NCBI RefSeq assembly: GCF_013372145.1
Contig: NZ_CP053827.1
Span: 620,001-684,000 of the forward strand
DNA from: Campylobacter hyointestinalis subsp. hyointestinalis
GTDB taxonomy: Bacteria; Campylobacterota; Campylobacteria; Campylobacterales; Campylobacteraceae
Length of the DNA stretch: 64,000 bases
Reading direction: 5' to 3'
Part shown: one piece after another, positions 38,515 through 46,843 of the stretch
Layout of the letters: every line of letters starts with the position of its first letter
How positions within the stretch are numbered: the stretch's first letter is position 1
Notes under the pieces: model-generated
Databases searched by the model: none
What the model was told of the DNA's origin: nothing
The model's input: the letters and a program-made list of their open reading frames with translations, nothing else
Program-made: the position numbers and the translations under genes

Positions 38515-38683
38515 TATAATTAAAGCAAAATACCCAAAAGAGTTTTTGACCGACGACAATTCAATAATTCCACACTATATGATTGCTTTTTGAGATTCTC
38601 TTTATATTTTAGTTTTATAAGATCAAACTTATTTTTACAAATTTTTAAGGCTTTAGCCTTTAACACAAAAGGAATAAATTTTT
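38515..38683 (+). promoter_or_regulatory. Promoter and long 5' leader of the DEAD-box helicase gene
   Basis: TATAAT at 38515-38520 predicts a transcript start near 38527, giving a leader of about 155 bases. The leader can form two hairpins, ATAAG-N6-CTTAT (around 38629) and AAGGC-TTTA-GCCTT (38648-38661), the latter close to the AAAGGA ribosome binding site, and contains a minimal upstream ORF (MIAF, ATG near 38579). Long structured leaders are usual for cold-inducible RNA helicases. The upstream part of this 347-bp gap (38337-38514) is AT-rich and holds nothing I recognise. Confidence 0.5.
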
Positions 38684-40585
38684 ATGTTATTTTCAGATTT
38701 CGATCTAAGCTCTGCTATTTTAGAAGCATTAAAAGAGCTAAATTACGACGCTTCTACGCAGATCCAGCAAGTCGCTATACCTGCGATAATGCAAGGAAAA
38801 GATATCTTAGCAGGAGCTAGAACAGGTACAGGTAAAACCGCTGCATTTGCCTTGCCTATATTGGAAAAATTATCGTCAAAAGACCGCAACAAAAAGCGTC
38901 CTCAAACTCGTGTTTTGATACTAGTTCCTACAAGAGAACTTGCAAATCAAGTCACGCAAAATATCAAATCTTACGCGAAAAAATTACCGTTTAAAACTTT
39001 GCCTATATTTGGTGGAGTTAGCTCTTACCCACAAATTCAGGCTTTAAAAAGTGGTATAGATATCGTGGTGGCGACTCCTGGCAGACTTTTGGATCTTGCT
39101 TTACAAAACGCTTTAAACTTAGAACACATCGACACATTAATATTTGACGAAGCTGATCGTATGTTTGATATGGGATTTATCCACGATATAAAAAGTATCG
39201 TTAAAATGTTACCTGATAATAGACAAAATTTGCTATTTTCCGCGACGTATCCAAGCGAAGTTATGGCGCTTTGCAACTCTATGCTAAAAGATCCTGTGCG
39301 TATCCAGATAGAGGAGCAAAATAGCACTGCTTTAAACATCATACAACGTGTGATTTTAGTAGATAGAGATAAAAAAATGGAGCTTTTAAACGAAGTTTTT
39401 GGAGTGGAAGACATAGATCAAGCTTTAGTTTTTACTCGTACTAAAAAAAGTGCGGATAAATGCTCGTCTTATCTACATACTTTGGGCTTTAGCGTAGCTG
39501 CTTTGCACGGAGATAAAAGCCAAGCTGTTCGCTCAAAAACGCTTGAAAAGTTTAAAAACGGCAAAGTCAAGATATTAGTCGCTACAGACATAGCAGCGCG
39601 CGGACTAGACATAAAAGAGCTTCCATTTGTCGTAAATTTAGAGCTTCCAAATGTGCCTGAAGATTACGTTCATAGGATAGGTAGAACAGGACGCGCTGGA
39701 AATGACGGCGTTGCGATATCTTTGGTTTGTGTTGATGAGTTTAAGTTTTTAATCGACATTGAAAAATTGATAGATAAAAAGCTTATAAGAGAGAGTTTTG
39801 CAGGTTTTGAAGCTGATCTTAGTGTTAAGCCTCAGCCTATCAGACGCGGACAAAATATGAACAAAAGCTCTGAACGTCCACAACGAGATGGCAAAAACGG
39901 CAATAAAATAGATAAAAAAGAGAGAAAGCCAAGAGAGTTTGGCAGTGATAAAAAAGACGAGTCAAAACGCAGTAGAAAAAGAGACGATTTTAAGGGCGAA
40001 TTTAGAGACAGACCAAAAAAAGACGATAAAAGAAGCTTTGATGATAAAAGATCTAAATTTGGCTTTGATAAAGACTTTGGCGTAGATGAGCGTGAGACTA
40101 AAAAAGACGGCGATTTTAAACGTAAATTTAAAAAAGACGAACCAAAACGAGAATACAGAAGAGACAGTGCTAATGCTGAATTCCCAAAAGGTAAAAAAGA
40201 ATTTTCTAGAAATAGTCATACAAAAACGTCAGATAGTAGTTTTGATAGCGAAGCAAAGAAAGAATTTAAATTTAAAAAAGATGATAAAAAATTTGGCGAG
40301 AAAAAGCCTTTTGAAGATAAAAAGAAATCATTCGGCGATAAAAAATCTTTTGATGACAAAGATAAAAAATTTAGTGGTGAAAAGAAATTTGGTTCTGATA
40401 AAAAGCCTAGAAGTAGCGACAAAAGTTCTGATGAGAAATATTCTGATAAGAAATTTAGCCCTAAAAAGAAATTTGCAAGTGACAGACCAGACAGAAACGA
40501 TAAATTTGCTAAAGACGGCTCAAAACCAAGAGCTTCAACCAGACCACGCAAACCACAATCTGATAAAAAATCCCCTACAAAATAG
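38684..40585 (+). CDS. DEAD-box RNA helicase with long charged C-terminal tail
   Basis: The protein has 633 residues. The helicase core (1-375) has the Q-motif region, Walker A ARTGTGKT (45-52), PTRELA, DEAD (155-158), SAT (186-188) and HRIGRTGR (330-337), typical of RhlE/DeaD-type cold-shock and ribosome-assembly helicases. Residues about 381-633 are disordered, built of Lys, Asp, Arg, Ser and Phe with repeated KKF / KSF / DDK units and no glycine-rich RGG pattern. This tail probably binds RNA non-specifically. A strong terminator follows. Confidence 0.92.
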   Translation: MLFSDFDLSSAILEALKELNYDASTQIQQVAIPAIMQGKDILAGARTGTGKTAAFALPILEKLSSKDRNKKRPQTRVLILVPTRELANQVTQNIKSYAKKLPFKTLPIFGGVSSYPQIQALKSGIDIVVATPGRLLDLALQNALNLEHIDTLIFDEADRMFDMGFIHDIKSIVKMLPDNRQNLLFSATYPSEVMALCNSMLKDPVRIQIEEQNSTALNIIQRVILVDRDKKMELLNEVFGVEDIDQALVFTRTKKSADKCSSYLHTLGFSVAALHGDKSQAVRSKTLEKFKNGKVKILVATDIAARGLDIKELPFVVNLELPNVPEDYVHRIGRTGRAGNDGVAISLVCVDEFKFLIDIEKLIDKKLIRESFAGFEADLSVKPQPIRRGQNMNKSSERPQRDGKNGNKIDKKERKPREFGSDKKDESKRSRKRDDFKGEFRDRPKKDDKRSFDDKRSKFGFDKDFGVDERETKKDGDFKRKFKKDEPKREYRRDSANAEFPKGKKEFSRNSHTKTSDSSFDSEAKKEFKFKKDDKKFGEKKPFEDKKKSFGDKKSFDDKDKKFSGEKKFGSDKKPRSSDKSSDEKYSDKKFSPKKKFASDRPDRNDKFAKDGSKPRASTRPRKPQSDKKSPTK

Positions 40586-40606
40586 ATATTTTATAGCGAT
40601 TTAACC

Positions 40607-40648
40607 AAATTTAGCATTATGAAAATAGTGCTAAATTTATTTTTATTG
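40607..40648 (+). terminator. Intrinsic terminator after the helicase gene
   Basis: A perfect 10-bp inverted repeat AAATTTAGCA / TGCTAAATTT (40607-40616 and 40629-40638) with a 12-base loop, followed by ATTTTTATT. It starts about 20 bp after the helicase stop codon. Confidence 0.7.
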
Positions 40649-40699
40649 AAAAATAAAAATTAATATCGAGTATATATAAATATATTAATATAAATATTG

Positions 40700-40705
40700 T
40701 ATAAT
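40700..40705 (+). promoter_or_regulatory. -10 box of the EexN-like gene
   Basis: TATAAT in a very AT-rich stretch, about 120 bp upstream of the lipoprotein start. The leader includes a 9-bp A/T inverted repeat (40751-40771). Support is moderate because the whole region is AT-rich. Confidence 0.4.
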
Positions 40706-40824
40706 TTTTATTTTTAATTGATTTACTAATATCGCTTCTATTTTGTTTATTTTTATTTTATGAAAATAAAATAGATTTTGAAAATAAATTGCTTAAAAAT
40801 ATTAAAACTTTTAGAAGAAACAAA

Positions 40825-41103
40825 ATGAAATTTTTAACACCTGTGATTGGCTCTTTAGTAGTAGTTGGATTTTTATTTGGTTGTAGTGAAGAAAAAGCTA
40901 AAACAGTAGAGTACTATAAACAAAATATACCTGAAGCAGAAGTTAGACAAAAAGAGTGTAAAGCAGCTAAAGAATTAACTCAAATTCAAATAGAAGACTG
41001 CAAAAATGCAGGAGCTGCACTCTATGCCGAATCATTTAAAAAAGGCACTGGTACTCATAATCTAAGAAGTTTAGAAGAGTCTAAAAAAAAGTTAGGTTTC
41101 TAA
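40825..41103 (+). CDS. eexN: EexN-family entry-exclusion lipoprotein
   Basis: The protein has 92 residues from the ATG at 40825 (an in-frame TTG 36 bp upstream adds a non-signal leader). It begins with a lipoprotein signal peptide, lipobox FLFGC, then a mature domain with the pattern VEYYKQN-PEAEVRQKECK-(x)-IEDCKNA-AL, including two spaced cysteines, typical of the EexN/TrbK-like lipoproteins of type IV secretion (conjugation) operons. In a plasmid it blocks entry of a second related plasmid. No other conjugation gene is seen here, so it is probably a remnant of an integrated element. Confidence 0.75.
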   Translation: MKFLTPVIGSLVVVGFLFGCSEEKAKTVEYYKQNIPEAEVRQKECKAAKELTQIQIEDCKNAGAALYAESFKKGTGTHNLRSLEESKKKLGF

Positions 41104-41106
41104 AAA

Positions 41107-41229
41107 ATGAATAATGATTTCTTTCAAAAGCTCGGTGATAGTATAAAAGATGTCCTTGAAGTTATTAAACAGGCTTCAATGAGTGATCAAATAACTCAAA
41201 TTATAAAAGCTAAGAAAGTAGCGGCATAG
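41107..41229 (+). CDS. 40-residue hypothetical protein following eexN
   Basis: ATG three bases after the eexN stop, open to a TAG at 41227-41229. The peptide starts MNNDFFQKLGDSIKDVLEVI and is mostly amphipathic helix with a basic C-terminus. The tight spacing to eexN suggests a two-gene transcript, but the AT-rich overlap of the preceding stop region leaves no good ribosome binding site. It could be a remnant of a longer gene of the same element. Low to moderate confidence. Confidence 0.4.
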   Translation: MNNDFFQKLGDSIKDVLEVIKQASMSDQITQIIKAKKVAA

Positions 41230-41462
41230 TTTTATTTATTATTTAAATTTATTCCTTTTTATATATTATTTGATTTATTTGTAATTGTTGTAGGTTGTTA
41301 TGGTTGGAATTTATTTTTTATACTAAAATTATAATAAATAAATTCATCATATTAAGATTTTTAAAAACTACAAAAATGCTTTATATACAATTTTTGATAC
41401 AATAAACCATTTTTTATGATTATTTCGCTAAAATATATCCCAAAATTTAACAAGGATATCTT

Positions 41463-42029
41463 ATAAAACGTTTAGCTGTGGCAGTTTCTGGTAAAAGTGG
41501 AAGCGGTAAAACAACACTTATCGCTAAAATCGCCGAAAAGCTCATATCCAAAGGCTACAAAGTAGCTATCACAAAACACGATCCTGGCGATAAGGCTAAA
41601 TTTGATAAAGAAGGAAAAGATAGTTATCTTTTTAGCTCACTTGGCGCGGACGTCGCAGTAGTAAGCCCAAAACGCACTACTGTGCTTTTGCAAAGCGGAC
41701 TTTTTGGAGGGAGTGAGCGTGTAGGCTCAGAAGCTCACGACAATAAAACAGAGGAATTTTCACCTAGTAAAACAGAGTGTGAGAATGACTTAAATAAACT
41801 TATAGGCTATTTTGGTGAGTTTGACTATCTCATAGTTGAGGGGCTTAAGTTTATCCCGCTTCCACGCATTACAGTTTTTAGAGATGAGATTGATGAGAGA
41901 TATAAGCCATTTAGCGATGCTTACGTTACAAATTTAGACGGTTTGAGCGACGAAAATAAACCTAAATTTGGGCTTGACGATATAGAAAATATCATAAAAT
42001 GGATAAATAATAATGCAAAAAGGGTATAA
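41463..42029 (+). CDS. mobB: Molybdopterin-guanine dinucleotide biosynthesis protein MobB, probable AUA start
   Basis: The P-loop GTPase MobB assists MobA in attaching GMP to molybdopterin for formate dehydrogenase, nitrate and TMAO/DMSO reductases. The P-loop is [12 protein letters not shown], with KHDPGD and VEGLKF later. The usual MobB start is M-K-R-L-A-V-A. Here the codons for KRLAVAVSG are present but preceded by ATA at 41463, 6 bp after an AAGGA. No ATG, GTG or TTG lies between an upstream stop at 41448 and a GTG at 41478, which is 21 bp from that AAGGA and would begin inside the first beta strand. I favour ATA (188 residues), with GTG 41478 (183 residues) as the alternative. Confidence 0.85.
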   Translation: MKRLAVAVSGKSGSGKTTLIAKIAEKLISKGYKVAITKHDPGDKAKFDKEGKDSYLFSSLGADVAVVSPKRTTVLLQSGLFGGSERVGSEAHDNKTEEFSPSKTECENDLNKLIGYFGEFDYLIVEGLKFIPLPRITVFRDEIDERYKPFSDAYVTNLDGLSDENKPKFGLDDIENIIKWINNNAKRV

Positions 42030-42030
42030 A

Positions 42031-42873
42031 ATGCAAGAGATCATAAAAACGATAGAAAAAATCGCAGTTAAAATAAGTGAAGAGCTAAAATATGCCGACC
42101 TTGGCTACACAGATCACGCAAACTCCACAGGCGATACTCAGTTAAAACTTGATGTCAAAAGCGACAACATCATCACACAAGAGTTTATAAAAGTTTCGAG
42201 CGTAAGATCACTCGTAAGCGAGGAGAAAGAAGATGCGCTTGACATCCATAAAGATGGCGAGTTTATCATCGCTTATGATCCTCTTGATGGAAGTAGCTTA
42301 GTCGATGTAAATTTCGCCGTCGGAAGTATTTTTGGTGTATATAAAAACGAGTTAAAACCATCAAATTTAGTAGCAGCGATCTACTGTATTTATGGACCTA
42401 GACTTGAGATGGTAGTGTGTGAAGACACTCCAAAACTTTACCGTTTGGATAGAAACGGAAGCTTTAAATTTATAAAAGATCTAAGCCTAAAAGAAAAAGG
42501 CAAACTAAACGCGACTGGCGGTACTCAAAAAGGCTGGAGCGAGACTCATAGAAACTTCATCAAAGCTCTATTTGATGAGGGATATCGCCTTAGATATAGT
42601 GGCGCTATGGTTAGCGATCTGCATCAAATTTTACTTAAAGGCGGCGGACTTTTTAGTTATCCAGCTACGACTGACGCACCAAATGGAAAGCTTAGGGTAA
42701 CTTTTGAAGTCTTGCCTTTTGCTTTTATATATGAAAGAGCAGGCGGTGCTACTACAAATGGAAAAAACAGGTCGCTTTTTGATATAAGCTTAGAAAAAAT
42801 CCACCAAACAACGCCTTGTTTTTTTGGATCAAAATATGAGATAAACAGGCTTTTAGAGTTTTACAATGATTGA
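42031..42873 (+). CDS. fbp: Fructose-1,6-bisphosphatase class I
   Basis: The protein has 280 residues from the ATG at 42031 (AGGG at normal distance; an upstream in-frame ATG lies inside mobB). Signatures: LVSEEKE, the metal-binding [32 protein letters not shown] and GGLFSYPAT. It removes the 1-phosphate of fructose-1,6-bisphosphate in gluconeogenesis, which Campylobacter uses because it does not ferment sugars. Its end overlaps the next gene by 8 bp. Confidence 0.95.
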   Translation: MQEIIKTIEKIAVKISEELKYADLGYTDHANSTGDTQLKLDVKSDNIITQEFIKVSSVRSLVSEEKEDALDIHKDGEFIIAYDPLDGSSLVDVNFAVGSIFGVYKNELKPSNLVAAIYCIYGPRLEMVVCEDTPKLYRLDRNGSFKFIKDLSLKEKGKLNATGGTQKGWSETHRNFIKALFDEGYRLRYSGAMVSDLHQILLKGGGLFSYPATTDAPNGKLRVTFEVLPFAFIYERAGGATTNGKNRSLFDISLEKIHQTTPCFFGSKYEINRLLEFYND

Positions 42874-43195
42874 ATTAAAAGAATTTAAAAATATCGATGA
42901 AGATTTTTACGAGAGTAAAAAACAAGATTTGCAAGAGTGTCGAAACGAAAATGTTAAAGATATGACAAAAAGTTGCTCAAACTGCTCTAAAGTATTTTAT
43001 TGTGATAAGATAAAAGAGTTTGTAGAGCTACGATTTCAGATAACTATTACAAAGCTTAAACAATGTCAAGAAAGCAATTCTTTAAACAGTTGTATGAGCT
43101 GCGAGCTATTTTTTATGTGTCAAAATAGAAAAAATTATGTCGATGCCACTTATGAAAAGATGAACGAGGGTCGCGGCGGCGAGTTTGACTTTTAA
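42866..43195 (+). CDS. Cysteine-rich protein with duplicated C-x2-C-x5-C motif
   Basis: The protein has 109 residues. Two copies of a cysteine pattern are seen: C-x11[10 protein letters not shown] (residues about 25-46) and C-x8[10 protein letters not shown] (about 68-86), i.e. eight cysteines in an internally duplicated arrangement (C-x8/11-C-x2-C-x5-C). Each could hold Zn or a [4Fe-4S] cluster. It lies between fbp and metG, its start overlaps fbp by 8 bp, and the same small gene stands there in C. jejuni (Cj0839c, from memory). Function unknown. Confidence 0.75.
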   Translation: MIELKEFKNIDEDFYESKKQDLQECRNENVKDMTKSCSNCSKVFYCDKIKEFVELRFQITITKLKQCQESNSLNSCMSCELFFMCQNRKNYVDATYEKMNEGRGGEFDF

Positions 43196-43220
43196 ATTTA
43201 ACTATAATAAGGAAAAAATA

Positions 43221-45110
43221 ATGAAAAAATATATAACTTCACCTATTTATTATGTAAATGACGTACCGCATATCGGTCACGCATATACAACCATTATAGC
43301 CGATACTATGGCTAGGTATTATCGCTTGGTAGGATATGATACGTTTTTTTTAACAGGTACTGACGAGCATGGTCAAAAGATAGAAGAGGCCGCTAAAGCA
43401 CACAATAAAACACCAAAAGAGTATGCTGATGAAGTGAGTGCTAAGTTCAAATCGCTTTGGGATAGTTTTGATATAAGCTATGATAGATTTATCCGCACTA
43501 CTGATGAAGATCACAAACTAACTGCACAAAATGCATTTATGAAAATGTATGAAAAAGGAGATATCTATAAAGGCGAGTATGAAGGCAATTACTGTGTTAG
43601 TTGTGAGAGTTTTTTTCCTACAAAAGATCTTATAGATGAAGAGTTTTGTCCTGATTGTGGTAAAAAAACCCGTATAGTAAAAGAAGAAAGCTACTTTTTT
43701 AAACTATCTGCCTATCAAGAAAAACTTTTAAAATGGTATGAAAAAGACGGCTGCATACTTCCAAAAGGCAAAAAAAATGAAGTCATAAGCTTCGTAAAAG
43801 GTGGTTTAAAAGATCTATCTATCACTAGAACTAGCTTTGAGTGGGGAGTGAAGCTTCCTAGTAGTTTAAATGAACCGCGCCATGTGATGTACGTGTGGCT
43901 GGACGCTCTCATAAACTATCTTTCAGCGCTTGGTTATACTACTGATAACAAAAGAATGGATTATTGGAACGACGCGATGCATTTAGTCGGAAAAGATATC
44001 TTAAGATTCCACGCCGTGTATTGGCCTGCATTTTTGATGAGTTTGGAGCTTCCTCTTCCTACTAGCGTGGCTGCTCACGGCTGGTGGACGAGAGATGGCA
44101 AAAAGATGAGTAAAAGTATAGGAAACGTAGTAGATCCTAAAAAAGTTGCAGATGCTTATGGGCTTGAGGCTTTTAGATACTTTTTGCTTCGAGAAGTACC
44201 ATTTGGTCAAGACGGCGATTTTTCTCAAAAAGCTCTTATGGATCGCATAAATAGTGAGCTTAGCAATGATCTAGGAAATTTACTGAGCCGTATAGTCGGA
44301 ATGAGCTCAAAATACTCAAACTATGATATAAATAAAGAAAACGTGGCTAAGTTTTATTTAGCAGAGCTAGAGACTGCCAAAACTCATCTTGAAGGTGCTA
44401 TAGAAGCTATAAACGAAGTAGCTACAAATCGTTATTTAGAGGAACTTTGGAAAGTTTTAAATCTAGCAAACGCAAGCGTGGCAAAGTACGAACCTTGGAA
44501 TTTGATAAAAGAGGGCAAAAGTGATGAGGCAAACGCTTTAGTCGCTTTGGTGGCAAATTTGCTTGCAAAAGTTGCCGTGCTACTAAGTCCTGCTATGCCA
44601 AAAAGTAGTGAGAAAATAGCTAAAACTTTGGGTTTTGAGATAAATACTAAGACTTATAATGACATTATTTTAAAAAATGAGCTTTTAAACTTAAAATCAA
44701 GTAATACAGAACCTCTTTTTACCAAAGTAGAATCTGAACTAATGGCACCGCCCACACTTCAAAAAATAGAGCCTATAGAAAATAAACAAGAGATAAAAAT
44801 CGACGACTTTAAAAAATGTGTGATAAAAGTAGGAACTATCTTAGAGTGTGATAATATCGAGGGTAGCGATAAGCTTTTGAAGTTTAAAATCGATCTTGGC
44901 GAAGCTAATCCTCGTCAGATCATAAGCGGTATCGCTAAATTTTACGAGCCAAAAGATCTGATAGGAAAGCAAGTTTGTGTTTTAGCAAACTTAAAACCGG
45001 CTAAGATATTTAAACACTTAAGCGAAGGAATGATACTTAGCGCAGAAGATGGTAAATTAGCGCTTCTTAGTACTTTAGCACCTGTAAAAAACGGAAGTTT
45101 AGTAGGATAA
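43221..45110 (+). CDS. metG: Methionyl-tRNA synthetase
   Basis: The protein has 629 residues from the ATG at 43221, with AAGGA upstream; an in-frame start 36 bp earlier is inside the preceding gene's end. HIGH box PHIGHAY, zinc knuckle CVSCESFFPTKDLIDEEFCPDCG, KMSKS loop GKKMSKSIGNV, and a C-terminal tRNA-binding OB domain (from about residue 520, FKKCVIKVGTILECDNIEG), which is part of the polypeptide here. It ends one base before the next gene starts (1-bp overlap). Confidence 0.97.
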   Translation: MKKYITSPIYYVNDVPHIGHAYTTIIADTMARYYRLVGYDTFFLTGTDEHGQKIEEAAKAHNKTPKEYADEVSAKFKSLWDSFDISYDRFIRTTDEDHKLTAQNAFMKMYEKGDIYKGEYEGNYCVSCESFFPTKDLIDEEFCPDCGKKTRIVKEESYFFKLSAYQEKLLKWYEKDGCILPKGKKNEVISFVKGGLKDLSITRTSFEWGVKLPSSLNEPRHVMYVWLDALINYLSALGYTTDNKRMDYWNDAMHLVGKDILRFHAVYWPAFLMSLELPLPTSVAAHGWWTRDGKKMSKSIGNVVDPKKVADAYGLEAFRYFLLREVPFGQDGDFSQKALMDRINSELSNDLGNLLSRIVGMSSKYSNYDINKENVAKFYLAELETAKTHLEGAIEAINEVATNRYLEELWKVLNLANASVAKYEPWNLIKEGKSDEANALVALVANLLAKVAVLLSPAMPKSSEKIAKTLGFEINTKTYNDIILKNELLNLKSSNTEPLFTKVESELMAPPTLQKIEPIENKQEIKIDDFKKCVIKVGTILECDNIEGSDKLLKFKIDLGEANPRQIISGIAKFYEPKDLIGKQVCVLANLKPAKIFKHLSEGMILSAEDGKLALLSTLAPVKNGSLVG

Positions 45111-46087
45111 TGCGTATAGAAAATCTAACTCGCCTTGTTGATGGAGAGCTGCAAAATAGCCCAAAGATAAGTATGGTGAGTGGATTTTGCATTGATGCGA
45201 ATCTAGCTAAAAACGGTTTTGCTTTTATAGCTTTTGACGGTGATGAAAACGAAGTAGAAAAAGCTATTGCAAATGGCGCTTATGCCGTTATCTTTGATAC
45301 GAAACTAAAAGTTTTAGAAAGCGAAATAGCATATATAAAAGTAGATAGCTTAAACCTATGTTTGCTTCGTTTGATACGGTTTTTTGCTACGAGTAAAGAG
45401 ATAAACTTTATCTGTGTAAAAGCCGTTGAGTTTTGTATATTAAAGCATTTGACGATACCAAAAAAAGTAAAATTAATCGGTTCTAATCTGCAAAATATAT
45501 TTTTAGAAATTCTAGAAGCTGAGCAAAATAGCATATTTTTTTGCCCCCATTTACAAGTGCTAGAAAAATTAACTCCTAGCTTTTCGTATTTAGAAGATGA
45601 AAAAGCTGTTCTTATAAATAAAAGTTCTATCTTTTTTACAAATGCCTTGCTTGCTAAAAACTACTATCAAAACATTATATTTCCATATATTTTTGCAGAT
45701 GAACTATCTAAAATAGCACGCTTTTTTATAAGTAAAAATATAGATTTTAAATTTAAAAACATAAATGATTTTCCACATTTTAAGCCTTTGTTTATAGATA
45801 GATTTTTTTGTATGAAACCATTTGGTAGCACCGAAAGAGCTTTTATAGTAGAAAATGATGATGAGTTATTTATCAAAGAAGCTAACTTTTTAAAGTCTAA
45901 ATTTAGTGATGTTTTGATATGCGTACCAAGTACGCAAAACTTAAGTTTTGATGCAGATTTTATTTTTAATGATATAAAAGAGCTAAAAAATTTAAAAGAT
46001 TTTAGATACGCTCTTGTCAAAGCTGAGTTTGAAGAGCTAAGCGCTATGCTAAATGAAAAAATAAACGAAGAAAGTTTGTTTGAGTAA
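45110..46087 (+). CDS. Mur-ligase N-domain-like protein of unknown function
   Basis: The protein has 325 residues. The first about 95 residues resemble the N-terminal substrate domain of MurE/MurF: SGFCIDANLAKNGFAFIAFDGDENEVEKAIANGAYAVIFDTK is close to the sr-v-pGdlFvAl-G--hDg--fi--A---GA-avv pattern. The expected ATP-binding GTxGKT loop is absent; the rest is unlike Mur ligases. Together with metG it forms a conserved pair (Cj0837c-like, from memory). It may be a degenerate or repurposed peptidoglycan-binding protein. Confidence 0.65.
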   Translation: MRIENLTRLVDGELQNSPKISMVSGFCIDANLAKNGFAFIAFDGDENEVEKAIANGAYAVIFDTKLKVLESEIAYIKVDSLNLCLLRLIRFFATSKEINFICVKAVEFCILKHLTIPKKVKLIGSNLQNIFLEILEAEQNSIFFCPHLQVLEKLTPSFSYLEDEKAVLINKSSIFFTNALLAKNYYQNIIFPYIFADELSKIARFFISKNIDFKFKNINDFPHFKPLFIDRFFCMKPFGSTERAFIVENDDELFIKEANFLKSKFSDVLICVPSTQNLSFDADFIFNDIKELKNLKDFRYALVKAEFEELSAMLNEKINEESLFE

Positions 46088-46098
46088 AGGAATAAATT

Positions 46099-46737
46099 TT
46101 GATAAAGCAAATCCCATTTTTTACAGATCTAAATGAAGAAGAGATAAAAAAGCTTGAAAATATCTCTGTTTTAAAAAACTATAAAAGAGATGAGTTTTTA
46201 TTTATGGAAGGCGAAGAAGCAAAGTGGTTCAATGTACTCTTAAAAGGAACTATAAAAATTTATAAAACAACTCCAAAAGGCAAAGAGATATTTCTACATA
46301 CGATTACTCCGATCTCTTTGGTGGCCGAACTAGTAAATTTTGAAAATATACCTTATCCCGCTAGTGGTATATTTTTAAGCGATTCTGAGGTTCTAAGGAT
46401 AAATTATCACAAATTTGAAACAGAATTTTTACAAAATCCAAAAATTTGCTTTAAACTTTTAAAATCTATGGCTTCAAAACTTAGAATTATGAACAATGTG
46501 TTACAAAATGAACTAACCCTTAAAAGTGATGCAAAAGTAGCAAAATTTATAGTAGAAAATCATGAGCTATTTTCTACGCTAAAACACGTTCAAATAGCGT
46601 CTATACTGAATATTACGCCTGAAACTTTTTCAAGAATCATCACGCAATTTAAGCAGCAAAATCTGATTAAATTTGATGATAACCTTAATCTTGTATTTAA
46701 AGATAATGAAAAACTTATAAATATTTTTAATGCATAA
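46099..46737 (+). CDS. Crp/Fnr-family transcription regulator
   Basis: The protein has 212 residues from a TTG at 46099 (AAAGGA 7 bp upstream). N-terminal cyclic-nucleotide-binding-like jelly roll (FMEGEEAKWFNVLLKGTIKIYKT), a dimerisation helix and a C-terminal winged helix with recognition helix ITPETFSRIITQFKQQ, containing E-x-x-S-R like FNR. The N-terminus lacks the cysteine cluster of oxygen-sensing FNR, so an NssR/DNR-like role is likely. It directly precedes the cytochrome pair and may control it in response to nitrogen oxides. Confidence 0.85.
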   Translation: MIKQIPFFTDLNEEEIKKLENISVLKNYKRDEFLFMEGEEAKWFNVLLKGTIKIYKTTPKGKEIFLHTITPISLVAELVNFENIPYPASGIFLSDSEVLRINYHKFETEFLQNPKICFKLLKSMASKLRIMNNVLQNELTLKSDAKVAKFIVENHELFSTLKHVQIASILNITPETFSRIITQFKQQNLIKFDDNLNLVFKDNEKLINIFNA

Positions 46738-46790
46738 AAACTTTCTTATAAATTTATTTACTTTTTTATTTTCATTTTGTTAAAAATATG

Positions 46791-46807
46791 TTAGAATACC
46801 GTTCTAA
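46791..46807 (+). promoter_or_regulatory. Palindrome overlapping the -10 box of the cytochrome operon
   Basis: TTAGAA-TACCG-TTCTAA, a 6-5-6 inverted repeat. Its left half contains TAGAAT, a good -10 box, about 45 bp upstream of the cytochrome start. A regulator sitting here would block transcription. It is a candidate operator for the adjacent Crp/Fnr-type protein, although it is not a standard TTGAT-N4-ATCAA site. Confidence 0.45.
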
Positions 46808-46843
46808 ATTGTAGAAAAGAAATTTTCTAGGGAGGGAGTGGAG

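Noticed and set aside
40086-40604. A 172-codon plus-strand frame overlapping the helicase tail
   Set aside because: It is the +1 shadow of the Lys/Asp-rich helicase tail; composition follows from the repeated AAA/GAT codons and it has no ribosome binding site.
40751-40771. 9-bp A/T inverted repeat upstream of eexN as a terminator
   Set aside because: Made only of A and T in a very AT-rich region, weak stem, probably chance.
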